Below the pieces are notes generated by a model, which saw only the letters and a program-made list of their open reading frames with translations, ran no database searches and was not told the DNA's origin. Source: Vibrio coralliilyticus (GTDB lineage: Bacteria; Pseudomonadota; Gammaproteobacteria; Enterobacterales; Vibrionaceae). Taken from it: a DNA stretch of 64,000 bases. Made by a program: the position numbers and the translations under genes. Below are positions 45,201 through 53,153 of the stretch, piece by piece (the stretch's first letter is position 1; the number at the start of each line of letters is the position of its first letter). Where the stretch lies: NCBI RefSeq assembly GCF_024449095.1, contig NZ_CP024628.1, forward strand, positions 1,302,001 through 1,366,000. The letters run 5' to 3'.

Positions 45201-48200
45201 ATGATAGGATCTCCTGAGTTCACACTGATAGTACTCACCTCAGGCACAATATCATCTTCCAGACCCACATCCTGAGACGCTTGCAACGCCGCCTGGCCAC
45301 CTTCATTCGAGCCATCGACCGTGATAGTCAAAATGCCACTTTCCCATGATGAGATGTCCTCTGATGTCGTTGCCCAAGCACCTTCGGTCACTGTCACAGT
45401 ATCACTGAATGTCTCACCAAGCGGGCTGTTGCTTGAAACCACTACGTCTAATTCAGCGCCATTCTCAAACCCTCGTGCCGAGCCAGATACCACAAAGTCC
45501 TGTGCCTCAGTGGTCGTTAAGTCATCGATGTCTGAGATAAGGATGATGGGTTTCACCACTGTCGATGTCTCTTTATCACTAACAGCGATATTATCCGAGA
45601 TATCTTTATAGCCAGTATTCACCACCGCGGTAATCGTGTCGTCATTGGACGATAGGGTAACAGCCTCTTCCGTTTGTCCTACCCACTGCTGGGCGGGTTC
45701 GTTACCGGTGAAGACCACATCCACACCGCCCACGGTCGCCGTCACGTTCGTTACAAGTTCACTAAAGTTCGCTGTAATCGTGACCTTCTTACCATCCTCT
45801 GGCACCACTGGTTCAAAGGCAATCTCACCGACCAATTGAGGTAGTGTGGTATCGGTGTAAGTAATGGTATCTGTCGCGGTATCCGCTGCCACACCATTAT
45901 TGTTCAGACCAACAACCGTGAGATTAATATCACCACTTGGCCAATCACGTATATTCTGCGGTGAAGTACTCCAAGCACCATTTTGTGCTACTACGACCGT
46001 CTCTTCAAAATGGTGCTCCTGGGCGCTCCCGCTTAGTCGAGCTACAACCGTCACTTCATCATTCGCTTGAAAGCCTCGCGCCGTGCCCTCAATCACTAGC
46101 TGACGGGATTCTTGCTCATCGATGGGCCCACCTCGCTCCGTAATCTCAATCACGGGTTTCACGGGAGCTTCTGTTGAGTCTTCCTGCCCGCTATTGCCTT
46201 GCGCATCCTGATATTGCGTTACGGTCACGGTTTTGAACATTTCATTGGCGTTCACTGTCACCACATCCGACGTGGCCCCTTCCCATACCGTCTTCGCCCC
46301 GTCTCGAGAGACAAAATTCACGTTCACACCGTCAACGTTTGCAACAACATTCTCCACGCGCTCGCTGAAAGTCACACTGACGAAGGCCGTTTGGTTATCG
46401 ATGATAGGATCTCCTGAGTTCACGATGATAGTACTCACCTCAGGCACAATATCATCCTGCAACTCAACATCTTGACTTGCTTCGTCAGCGGCGTGAGAGT
46501 GGTCATTCATACCATTAACCGTGATGTTCAAGGTGCCGCTTTCCCATGATGAGAGGTTTTGCGGTAAGGTTGCCCAAGCCCCCTCACTCACTGTTGCGGT
46601 CAGATCTAATTCATCATTAAGTGGATTATCACTCGAAACGGCTACGCTCAACTCTGCGCCATCTTCAAAGCCTTTTGAACTCCCCGATATAACAAAGGCA
46701 TCAGCCTCACTGGTCGATAAATCATCAATATTCGGTATGGTAATGACGGGCTTAACATCAACCGGTTTCTCAAAACTGTCTCCTAAGTTCGGTGAACTTG
46801 CTGTGTCTTGGTAATTTGTTACAACTAGCTTTGATGTGGATGAATTATCCGGAAGGATAAGCTCTGGGCTCGTCCCCACCCAGATTTTGGCAACGTCATC
46901 AAGCTGGCTAAAGGTAATCACTTGTCCGTTCAGAACTGCTTCTGGTTGGCTCACTCGCTCACTGAAGGTCAGAGTGACGGTCGCTACTTCACCATCAATC
47001 AAAACTTCCTCTTCCGAGTGGGCAGACATAATAGTGCCTGTGGTTCCAGACATGGAAATTTGAGAATCTAGGACTTCCGGTTTGATACTGTCAATGTATT
47101 CGGAATTCTTTTCTTCAACCACCTCCTCAGACTCGCCACTATTTCGGCCTCTCACTTCAATTATGAAGTCCGACTCTTCCCAATTGGACATATCTTGATT
47201 CGGTATTGACCAAGTACCATCTTGGTTTACCTTGACCCCGGTGAATTCAAATTTATCGATATTCGGGCGCTTGTCTGAAACCACTTTGACGGAAAGTTCA
47301 CTATCTTTTAAAAAGCCTGTTGTTGTCCCGCTAAAGGTTATATTTGTAACGTCATCTTCACCCTCACTAACGATGTTATCCTCTGTTACGTTATCGATTG
47401 TGATGACCGGCGTAACAATGATGTCCTCAGAGAACTCCGCACCAACATTATTGAGTTCATCGTGATAGTTACTCACCACTAACTGTTTCGAATTCTCATT
47501 AGGATTAAGTGAAATCACTTGCGATGTTGTCCCAGTCCAGAGCTCTTTGAAGTCTTGAGATTCACCAAAATCAATATCGATGCCGTCAAATGTTGCAGTG
47601 ACTGCTTTCACTGGTTCTTCGAACTGTAGTGTTACAATTACATTATCAGCTTCAGTTGGATGCTCAGGAGCCACTGCAGTAATACTGCCCGCAGGTGGTT
47701 CGTTATCTACATAATAAGTTGATGCCACATAAGGGCCTTCAAAATTGCCGAATCCATCTTCCACCTTAGCGACAATTTCAAATCGTTCGGCTTCCGAGAA
47801 ATCAGAGGCTAGAGAATCAATCGTGAAATCGTAGACTTTTTTATACTCCGTTGATTCATCGTTATTGAGAATAAATTCTATATCGGTCAACGTCTTTTTT
47901 TTTGAGTCATTCACCCAGTGGGCTGACAATTCTGTCTTCCGCTCATTAACTGTGGCGATATCTTCGATCGTTACCTTCGAGTGGACTTTACCTGCGATGT
48001 TATAATCGGTTCCTCCCGCTTCGGTATAAGCTCCCTCCTGTTGTATTAGGTTCGGCGTCACATTGACCGACGGTGCTTCCTGATCAATGCTGCCACCTTC
48101 ATCATCAAAGATATCCTCACCAGAAAATGTTGGGTTCGCTGTCGCAAAATGGTTGGCTTGCTCAAGTGCCTCCATAGAATCTACATTGTGCATTCCATGT

Positions 48201-51200
48201 GCCACATCATAGTAACCTTGAGCAAGCTCTTCACGGTACGTGGCTGAAGACAGCTCATAATTGCCAATCTTTATGCTGCCGCTGCTGCCTTCTCCATTTG
48301 CCTTACCATCATGCGATAAGTCTTGATAGAAGGCTAAGGCGTAATTCAACGAATTAGCCGACTGGCTCTCCGCCATATTGGTTAAGCTTTCGAGTAAGAA
48401 ACGGTAGATATACTCATCTGAAAGAGGTTCAGGCAAAGGATCCTCTAACATTTTGTTGGTCGCATATTTCGTCGTAACAGGATCAAACCCAAGCATAGAG
48501 TTTGGTTGCGAATCTAGAGCAGAATTAACATCAGCTAAAATTTTTCGGGCGGTGCCTGCGGTTTTATCCGCTCCATCTAACTTATCCCACTGGCTATCAA
48601 ATAAACCTGTGTGGTAGCTAGAGAATTCAGTTATATAGACGGTATTCTCATCTACTGCAGAAAAATACGCTCCAATATCCCCAGTATCGGGAATAGTAAC
48701 TTTCGTAAACGTATTATTGCTCCATTGATAATAATGTGTTTCTCCCCCCTTATCACTTAAGTACACTCTAAAGAACTCATACCCTGACGAATCATAAGCA
48801 ATAGTACAGCTGGCAACATCCTTTTGACCATCCACTTGCACAGTGTCGCATGAGTCTATGTAGTTAAAGGCTCCAAGATCACTCAAACCTTCTAACCTCA
48901 CTGAAGCATCAATAAAGGGAGTAACAATCGTCACTTCAGGCATATCAAATGAAGTTCGGTAATAGACTTCTTGTGGTTCACTTTCATTGCCAGACGCATC
49001 TAAAGTCGAAATAACCAATTTTTGTCTATCCTGAGGTGTTTTATTTCCATAAATGACCCCAAGAACCTCTTTAACATAGGGGACATAATACGTCATTTGA
49101 GGCACTGTACCGTCTGCTTCATGCTCTAACTTTTTAAAAGGGATCCCTTTGTTTTCACCTGGTTCAGCTTTACTAGCTACTTGCTCTGTTGTGATGTGCT
49201 GATGGTATTCATCCTCACCTTCTTTTTTGGAGTAATATTTAACTCTCAAAGTGAGGTTCTCTGCTGAGGAGCCATAGGTTTCTGAACCATTTTGGTCAGT
49301 GATGGTCACTGCTACATATGGAACCGATTGATCTACGAGATCTTGTGCGATGAAATCTGTAAACTCCAGATCATCATCAATTTCTCCCATAGTGATAGCT
49401 AAGCCCTTTGAAGCATAATCGTACAGCACTTTAAGATACTCTGTAGCAGTTTCTACTGAGTCACTATTGTATGTAATGTCAGAATACTCACGTTCATAAA
49501 CAACCCCTTGCTCATTTTCAAAGTCAAAGAGTACGTTTGGGTATTCCAAATATAACGTTGGTGGGGTGTTATCGTTATATAATGTAAAGTTATGAGTACC
49601 AACGTTACCGTGAATGTCTTCGGCTGTAATTTCAAAATTTGCTTGTTCTCCAAAACTATCCGTTAAATAACCAACAGTCTCAAACTTACACCAAATTTCA
49701 TCCCCAAAAACTTCCTCACAGCTATAAGGCTCTGCTTTGCCATTAGACAAAGAAACAAGTACATTTCCATCTTTTAATAAATTGGGGTCTTCTTTGACCA
49801 AACCTTGAAGAACATAGCTTTCAGCTTCACTATTGATAGTTTCAGCCGAAGTGATTTCAATGATAGGCGCGATATTGTCCCACTCAAATGGAATTTGAGA
49901 CCCTGCTTGGGGTCCATCTCCATTGCCGAGAACATCAGTAGCATGAATCAACAAATACGCTTCTGGTGAGGCCTCAACACTCTCTGGGTCCAGTTGTTCT
50001 GTGTCTACGTAAACTTTTAAACTTGTTTCTCTTGGCCCTTCAACAAACTCACTTGTATCAAGCCAACAGATATCCCCTTCAGCTGGTTCAGCAGAACATA
50101 TCACATCAGTCCATTGCTCACCGCTATCAAACTTGTGCTTTAATGTCACTTCCGCCGACTGGATACCAATCGTATCAGTCAGAGTGATATCAATGGACTC
50201 TGTGCCTTTAAGCACGCCATCCCCGTCTCGTATCGCAACCGGAGGCTCCTCATCAATGACCGTTTCTTCACGCGCAGGAATCGCACCGTCGGTTGAACCA
50301 TTGGTACCTAATGCGTTTAGGTGCTCAGCCATCACCAGATAATCTTCAACCGGAGTATTGGAAACGTTCAGGTCAGGATCACTGACAACCACTAAGGTAT
50401 GTTCTGCCATTTGATTGGTATAAGTATCAGGTGTCACTTTTTCTTCACCAAAATAAATATCTTCATCAAACGACCCAATAAGCTCCGAACCGTTAAGAAG
50501 CCCATCAGCAACAATGTCTCGATAACCAATATCAGACAGGTTCAACGAACTATAAACGTTACCCGCATTACCACTTTCACCAATTAAGTCATAGGCATAG
50601 GAAGAATAAGCGGTCAACAATGCACCATACAGGTGTCCATCGCTCGCAGAGCCACTGATTCCCTCTTTGGTAATATCAATAGGCTTCACGGAATTGACAT
50701 TGAACCCATACATAGCATTGATCGTATTGAGTGCATCATCTACAGCCCTTGAAGCTTCTTCACCTTGTTTGATCTTATATTCTGCAAGGCCAGCCACCAT
50801 ATAAGTCAATGGAGTGAGCATCACATCTTGATCATTCCCTTCACCATAGTTAATAACACTAACTATCCGAATCGGTTTACCTTCACTGGTTTCTATCACC
50901 TCGTCCGTCAGAGGGTCTTTGTAAGCGCCCCCTTTCGCCTCTATATACAAAGGCATTGAAGCCGCATCGACTTCAATCGAATATTCACCGTATGCTGTCG
51001 TAGTGGCAGAGCCTAACTTACGACCGACTTTACCATCTTGATATTCGTAGGCGGTAACAACAGCTTGAGAGACGGGTGCATCAAACACTATCCCGGAAAC
51101 CGTACCTGTATCTCTGGACTGTGGTGACGAATCACCACCACCTCCACCACCTCCACAAGAACTCAGTGATAAAATGGTTATGATGGTGAGAAAAAGTTTA

Positions 51201-51223
51201 GTTATATATGGGTATCTCAACAT
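42218..51223 (-). CDS. Giant Ig-like repeat surface lipoprotein
   Basis: This 3,001-aa predicted lipoprotein is read from the ATG at 51223 (a TTG at 51244 is possible). The lipobox is LSLSSC (Cys23), followed by a run of seven Gly. Residues about 40-120 resemble a carboxypeptidase-regulatory-like beta sandwich (GTVSGIVFDAPVSQAVVTAY). A middle region of unique sequence (about 120-1050) includes several Ig-like blocks. From about 1060 to the C-terminus, alternating Ig-like domains of about 100 aa occur. One type has FSE.V..V.A..DGV motifs; the other has GSARGFENGAEL-type motifs like those of BapA-type adhesins. No RTX repeats or type I secretion signal were seen. A role in adhesion or surface binding is inferred from the architecture. 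Confidence 0.85.
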   Translation of the reverse strand: MLRYPYITKLFLTIITILSLSSCGGGGGGGDSSPQSRDTGTVSGIVFDAPVSQAVVTAYEYQDGKVGRKLGSATTTAYGEYSIEVDAASMPLYIEAKGGAYKDPLTDEVIETSEGKPIRIVSVINYGEGNDQDVMLTPLTYMVAGLAEYKIKQGEEASRAVDDALNTINAMYGFNVNSVKPIDITKEGISGSASDGHLYGALLTAYSSYAYDLIGESGNAGNVYSSLNLSDIGYRDIVADGLLNGSELIGSFDEDIYFGEEKVTPDTYTNQMAEHTLVVVSDPDLNVSNTPVEDYLVMAEHLNALGTNGSTDGAIPAREETVIDEEPPVAIRDGDGVLKGTESIDITLTDTIGIQSAEVTLKHKFDSGEQWTDVICSAEPAEGDICWLDTSEFVEGPRETSLKVYVDTEQLDPESVEASPEAYLLIHATDVLGNGDGPQAGSQIPFEWDNIAPIIEITSAETINSEAESYVLQGLVKEDPNLLKDGNVLVSLSNGKAEPYSCEEVFGDEIWCKFETVGYLTDSFGEQANFEITAEDIHGNVGTHNFTLYNDNTPPTLYLEYPNVLFDFENEQGVVYEREYSDITYNSDSVETATEYLKVLYDYASKGLAITMGEIDDDLEFTDFIAQDLVDQSVPYVAVTITDQNGSETYGSSAENLTLRVKYYSKKEGEDEYHQHITTEQVASKAEPGENKGIPFKKLEHEADGTVPQMTYYVPYVKEVLGVIYGNKTPQDRQKLVISTLDASGNESEPQEVYYRTSFDMPEVTIVTPFIDASVRLEGLSDLGAFNYIDSCDTVQVDGQKDVASCTIAYDSSGYEFFRVYLSDKGGETHYYQWSNNTFTKVTIPDTGDIGAYFSAVDENTVYITEFSSYHTGLFDSQWDKLDGADKTAGTARKILADVNSALDSQPNSMLGFDPVTTKYATNKMLEDPLPEPLSDEYIYRFLLESLTNMAESQSANSLNYALAFYQDLSHDGKANGEGSSGSIKIGNYELSSATYREELAQGYYDVAHGMHNVDSMEALEQANHFATANPTFSGEDIFDDEGGSIDQEAPSVNVTPNLIQQEGAYTEAGGTDYNIAGKVHSKVTIEDIATVNERKTELSAHWVNDSKKKTLTDIEFILNNDESTEYKKVYDFTIDSLASDFSEAERFEIVAKVEDGFGNFEGPYVASTYYVDNEPPAGSITAVAPEHPTEADNVIVTLQFEEPVKAVTATFDGIDIDFGESQDFKELWTGTTSQVISLNPNENSKQLVVSNYHDELNNVGAEFSEDIIVTPVITIDNVTEDNIVSEGEDDVTNITFSGTTTGFLKDSELSVKVVSDKRPNIDKFEFTGVKVNQDGTWSIPNQDMSNWEESDFIIEVRGRNSGESEEVVEEKNSEYIDSIKPEVLDSQISMSGTTGTIMSAHSEEEVLIDGEVATVTLTFSERVSQPEAVLNGQVITFSQLDDVAKIWVGTSPELILPDNSSTSKLVVTNYQDTASSPNLGDSFEKPVDVKPVITIPNIDDLSTSEADAFVISGSSKGFEDGAELSVAVSSDNPLNDELDLTATVSEGAWATLPQNLSSWESGTLNITVNGMNDHSHAADEASQDVELQDDIVPEVSTIIVNSGDPIIDNQTAFVSVTFSERVENVVANVDGVNVNFVSRDGAKTVWEGATSDVVTVNANEMFKTVTVTQYQDAQGNSGQEDSTEAPVKPVIEITERGGPIDEQESRQLVIEGTARGFQANDEVTVVARLSGSAQEHHFEETVVVAQNGAWSTSPQNIRDWPSGDINLTVVGLNNNGVAADTATDTITYTDTTLPQLVGEIAFEPVVPEDGKKVTITANFSELVTNVTATVGGVDVVFTGNEPAQQWVGQTEEAVTLSSNDDTITAVVNTGYKDISDNIAVSDKETSTVVKPIILISDIDDLTTTEAQDFVVSGSARGFENGAELDVVVSSNSPLGETFSDTVTVTEGAWATTSEDISSWESGILTITVDGSNEGGQAALQASQDVGLEDDIVPEVSTISVNSGDPIIDNQTAFVSVTFSERVENVVANVDGVNVNFVSRDGAKTVWEGTTSDVVTVNANEMLKTVTVTQYQDAQGNSGQEGSTEAPVKPVIEITERGGPIDEQESRQLVIAGTARGFQANDEVTVVARLNGSAQEYHFEETVVVAQNGAWSTSPQNIRDWPSGDINLTVVGLNNNGVAADTATDTITYTDATLPQVVGEIAFEPAVPEDGKKVTITANFSELVTNVTATVGGVDVVFTGNEPAQQWVGQTDEAITLSSNEDTIIAVVNAGYQDLSGNEAGSDKETSTVVKPVILMQGIPDLSTNEAQDFVVSGSARGFENGAELAVVVSSNSPLGETFSDTVTVAEGVWATTSEDISSWESGILTITVDGSNEGGQAALQASQDVGLEDDIVPEVSTISVNSGDPIIDNQTAFVSVTFSERVENVVANVDGVNVNFVSRDGAKTVWEGTTSDVVTVNANEMLKTVTVTQYQDAQGNSGQEDSTEAPVKPVIEITERGGPIEEQESRQLVIEGTARGFQANDEVTVVARLSGSAQEHRFEETVVVAQNGAWSTLPQNIRDWPSGDINLTVVGLNNNGVAADTATDTITYTDATLPQVVGEIAFEPVVPEDGKKVTITANFSELVTNVTATVGGVDVVFTGNEPAQQWVGQTDEAITLSSNDDTIIAVVNAGYQDLSGNEAGSDKETATGVKPVLSLDTVEGNNEIDSEEAKHVVIQGTGIGFAGDTKMITVTVTSQEEPSFIWQETVSISEAGVWATNSGGQDISDWPMGLITVEVTGTNQQGIAAELVTNSSVSIVDTLPPTVTEVESLTPSVPEEGSIVSLTVNFDEPVKGLSGSFAGVPMTFTKVTMGDDISEQWAGQTSSEINLTPGSATEEFVLNTFEDASGNTVGQVYKEPFFVKPLIEIEPVTGDSVIDAGEAGEFYITGQSKGIEHNGTLTVKVKRNFSTKLDEVVTVTSDGSWSTGKIDATNWNSGEFEVQVSGNNSGNVSADQATQTITVQ
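43150..46456. repeat. Tandem 1,200-bp repeats inside the Ig-lipoprotein gene
   Basis: The unit is exactly 1,200 bp (400 codons, four Ig-like domains). Copies run 43150-44349, 44350-45549 and a partial 45550-46456. The first two copies are identical over 395 bases (43782-44176 against 44982-45376), as recombination or gene conversion would produce. The repeat preserves the reading frame, so copy number can change without breaking the gene. Confidence 0.9.
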
Positions 51224-51244
51224 GATGCCGATGTGACGTTGCAA

Positions 51245-51642
51245 AAAAGTGGCTAAATTATATTTTCAAGCTCGATAATGGCAACGCGACATAATAACTA
51301 GAGATAAGCAATATAAGGATATCTAACCATATATAAATCGACAAAAATAGATTTCACTGCAAGTAAAATTAACTATTGCAATAGTAAAAATGAATGCTAA
51401 TAAATATTCAAAGATAATGATTATGATATTTTTTTTGAATAATAAGAGCTAGGTAACATTAAATAATAACCACAAAAAATAAATAAAACAAAACAATAAA
51501 AAACACAAATATAACACTCACTCACAATGAATATAAATATAGAGTTGCATTCACGTCAAGAATAATTTAGCTAATTAAGTGATAACATTCACCATTAAAA
51601 AAATGGTAATGAATGAATTCATTACATACAAAATATAAATAC
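51245..51642. other. AT-rich intergenic region, no gene seen
   Basis: About 400 bases of very AT-rich DNA separate the giant lipoprotein gene from the next minus-strand gene. No credible open frame is present. It probably holds the promoter and leader of the lipoprotein gene. AT content is far above that of the neighbouring genes, which would suit silencing by H-NS-type proteins. Confidence 0.6.
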
Positions 51643-51673
51643 AAAAAGAGCGTATATCCTTTCAAATATACGC
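51643..51673 (-). terminator. Terminator of the DUF3103-like gene
   Basis: On the minus strand GCGTATAT pairs with ATATACGC over an 8-base loop, followed by CTCTTTTTG. It lies about 30 bases past the stop. Confidence 0.85.
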
Positions 51674-51701
51674 CCTTGTGTGAAAATCAGAATACTGTCA
51701 A

Positions 51702-52895
51702 TTATTCCGTCGGTGAAATGGTCACTGGTTTGAAGGTGGCGATGGCATTACCACCAGCCCCAGGACGATCAACATATGTTGTATTCTGCATCAAGGTGTA
51801 ATAAACATCGACATAGTCATCATCGTTGGTTAGTAAGCCATCAGGAATCACATCGATGATCTTACCAGTAATCTGAGCAATAATGGCGTAGCCTTGAACT
51901 TCTGGATCTGGGATCATTTTCAGAATTTCTTCTGCCGCTTTCACCAACAATTTAGCAAGCTCTTTATAGTCAGTGCCGTCATCTTGTTCCATCAGAATCA
52001 TGTCAACAGCGCCCCAACGATAGCGCGGCCAAAGGATCATAGTCTGCCCTGGATAATAGTCTTGACCATCGTAATCAAGGTAAGGCATTTCGACTAAATC
52101 AATTTCTGGCTCAACGCGACTTGGATCGACACCAGTAATAATGGCGTAGACTTCAGCTTTGCCTGAAATCCAAGGCTCTTGGTCGTCATTCAAACGAATT
52201 TTAGTCAACTGAGTGGTATTAAGAGGCTCAACATCAGCAGCCATGACCGAGCGGCTCATTTTGCCCATCTTTGTAACGGGCTTAGGCGCTACATCATTGG
52301 TTGTGAGCTCGGTATCCTGACCTAAACGCTTCATCTCAGCTTGCATGGCCATCAAGCCAGCACGCAGCTCTTCTGCACCATTACTGTCCACAACCAGTAC
52401 AGGCACATCAGGCATCTCATAGACGTCCAACTCATGAACTTGGCCATAAACATCATACGCTTCGATATATTGCCAATTAGAGTCATCACCCGATGGCTCG
52501 AATGCAAACAGTGGGCTTTGACCCTCTTTCCAGTTTTTCACCATAGAAGCATCCGCAATGCGTAGCTCCATTATTGAGTCGCTGTACTCACTAATCCCTT
52601 TCATTGCACGATAACTGCGATCCGCTTTTTGCATTTTCTGGCTAAACGCAGAGTATGGCTGAGCAGACTGTAGTTTATTCAAAGGTGCGGAGAGATGCTC
52701 TTCACTAATTTGCGACTTGATTGAAGATTCAAGATCCGCATAGCGAGCACTGATTTGTAGTGCGATAGATTGTTTCTGTTGTGCAATAGCCTCAGCCTTG
52801 GATTGAGCATCTGTTGTGTCTACAGTCTGCGCATTCGACTGGAAGCCAACCACTGCCGTCGCAAGCATCATGCTGATAGATAGATTTGGTCTCAT
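51702..52895 (-). CDS. Secreted protein, DUF3103-like
   Basis: This 397-aa protein has a signal peptide (residues 1-22, cleavage near SNA|QT) and no membrane helix. Its N-terminal half is helical and Gln-rich (DAQSKAEAIAQQKQSIALQI). The middle has VHELDVYEMPDVPVLVVDSN, and the rest is acidic with two WPRYRWGAVDMILMEQDDG-type strands. The pattern resembles DUF3103 proteins of Vibrio and Shewanella, which have no known function; this identification is from memory and uncertain. It lies between the Ig lipoprotein and a collagenase on the same strand, separated from each by terminators. Confidence 0.5.
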   Translation of the reverse strand: MRPNLSISMMLATAVVGFQSNAQTVDTTDAQSKAEAIAQQKQSIALQISARYADLESSIKSQISEEHLSAPLNKLQSAQPYSAFSQKMQKADRSYRAMKGISEYSDSIMELRIADASMVKNWKEGQSPLFAFEPSGDDSNWQYIEAYDVYGQVHELDVYEMPDVPVLVVDSNGAEELRAGLMAMQAEMKRLGQDTELTTNDVAPKPVTKMGKMSRSVMAADVEPLNTTQLTKIRLNDDQEPWISGKAEVYAIITGVDPSRVEPEIDLVEMPYLDYDGQDYYPGQTMILWPRYRWGAVDMILMEQDDGTDYKELAKLLVKAAEEILKMIPDPEVQGYAIIAQITGKIIDVIPDGLLTNDDDYVDVYYTLMQNTTYVDRPGAGGNAIATFKPVTISPTE

Positions 52896-53116
52896 AAAAA
52901 ATGATCCTTATTTTAATTTTTATCATTAATAGAGCATTTGCCCTACCCATAAAAACCTATCATCAATATCAATAAGTGGAAGTAAAACGATTGCATTTTG
53001 TTTTATTTTCCAGCTCAAGATCACTTTTTAACCAAATTGTATGATATTTAATCTTATCTAAATTAGAATATCCGAATAGATAATCCAATCAATAAGCAAT
53101 TTACAATATTATTAAC

Positions 53117-53142
53117 TAAAAGAGCACCTTAGGTGCTCTTTT
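53117..53142 (-). terminator. Terminator of the first collagenase gene
   Basis: AAAGAGCACC pairs with GGTGCTCTTT with a 3-base loop, 12 bases past the collagenase stop. A/T runs lie on both flanks. Confidence 0.88.
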
Positions 53143-53153
53143 GTACTCTCAAA

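Noticed and set aside
43150..46456. Tandem repeat considered as CRISPR or other non-coding array
   Set aside because: The unit is 1,200 bp, in frame and encodes Ig-like domains; no short direct repeats with spacers are present.
43205..46475. Repeated plus-strand open frames of 67-80 codons
   Set aside because: They are antisense shadows of the 1,200-bp repeat in the Ig-lipoprotein gene; each recurs only because the repeat does.
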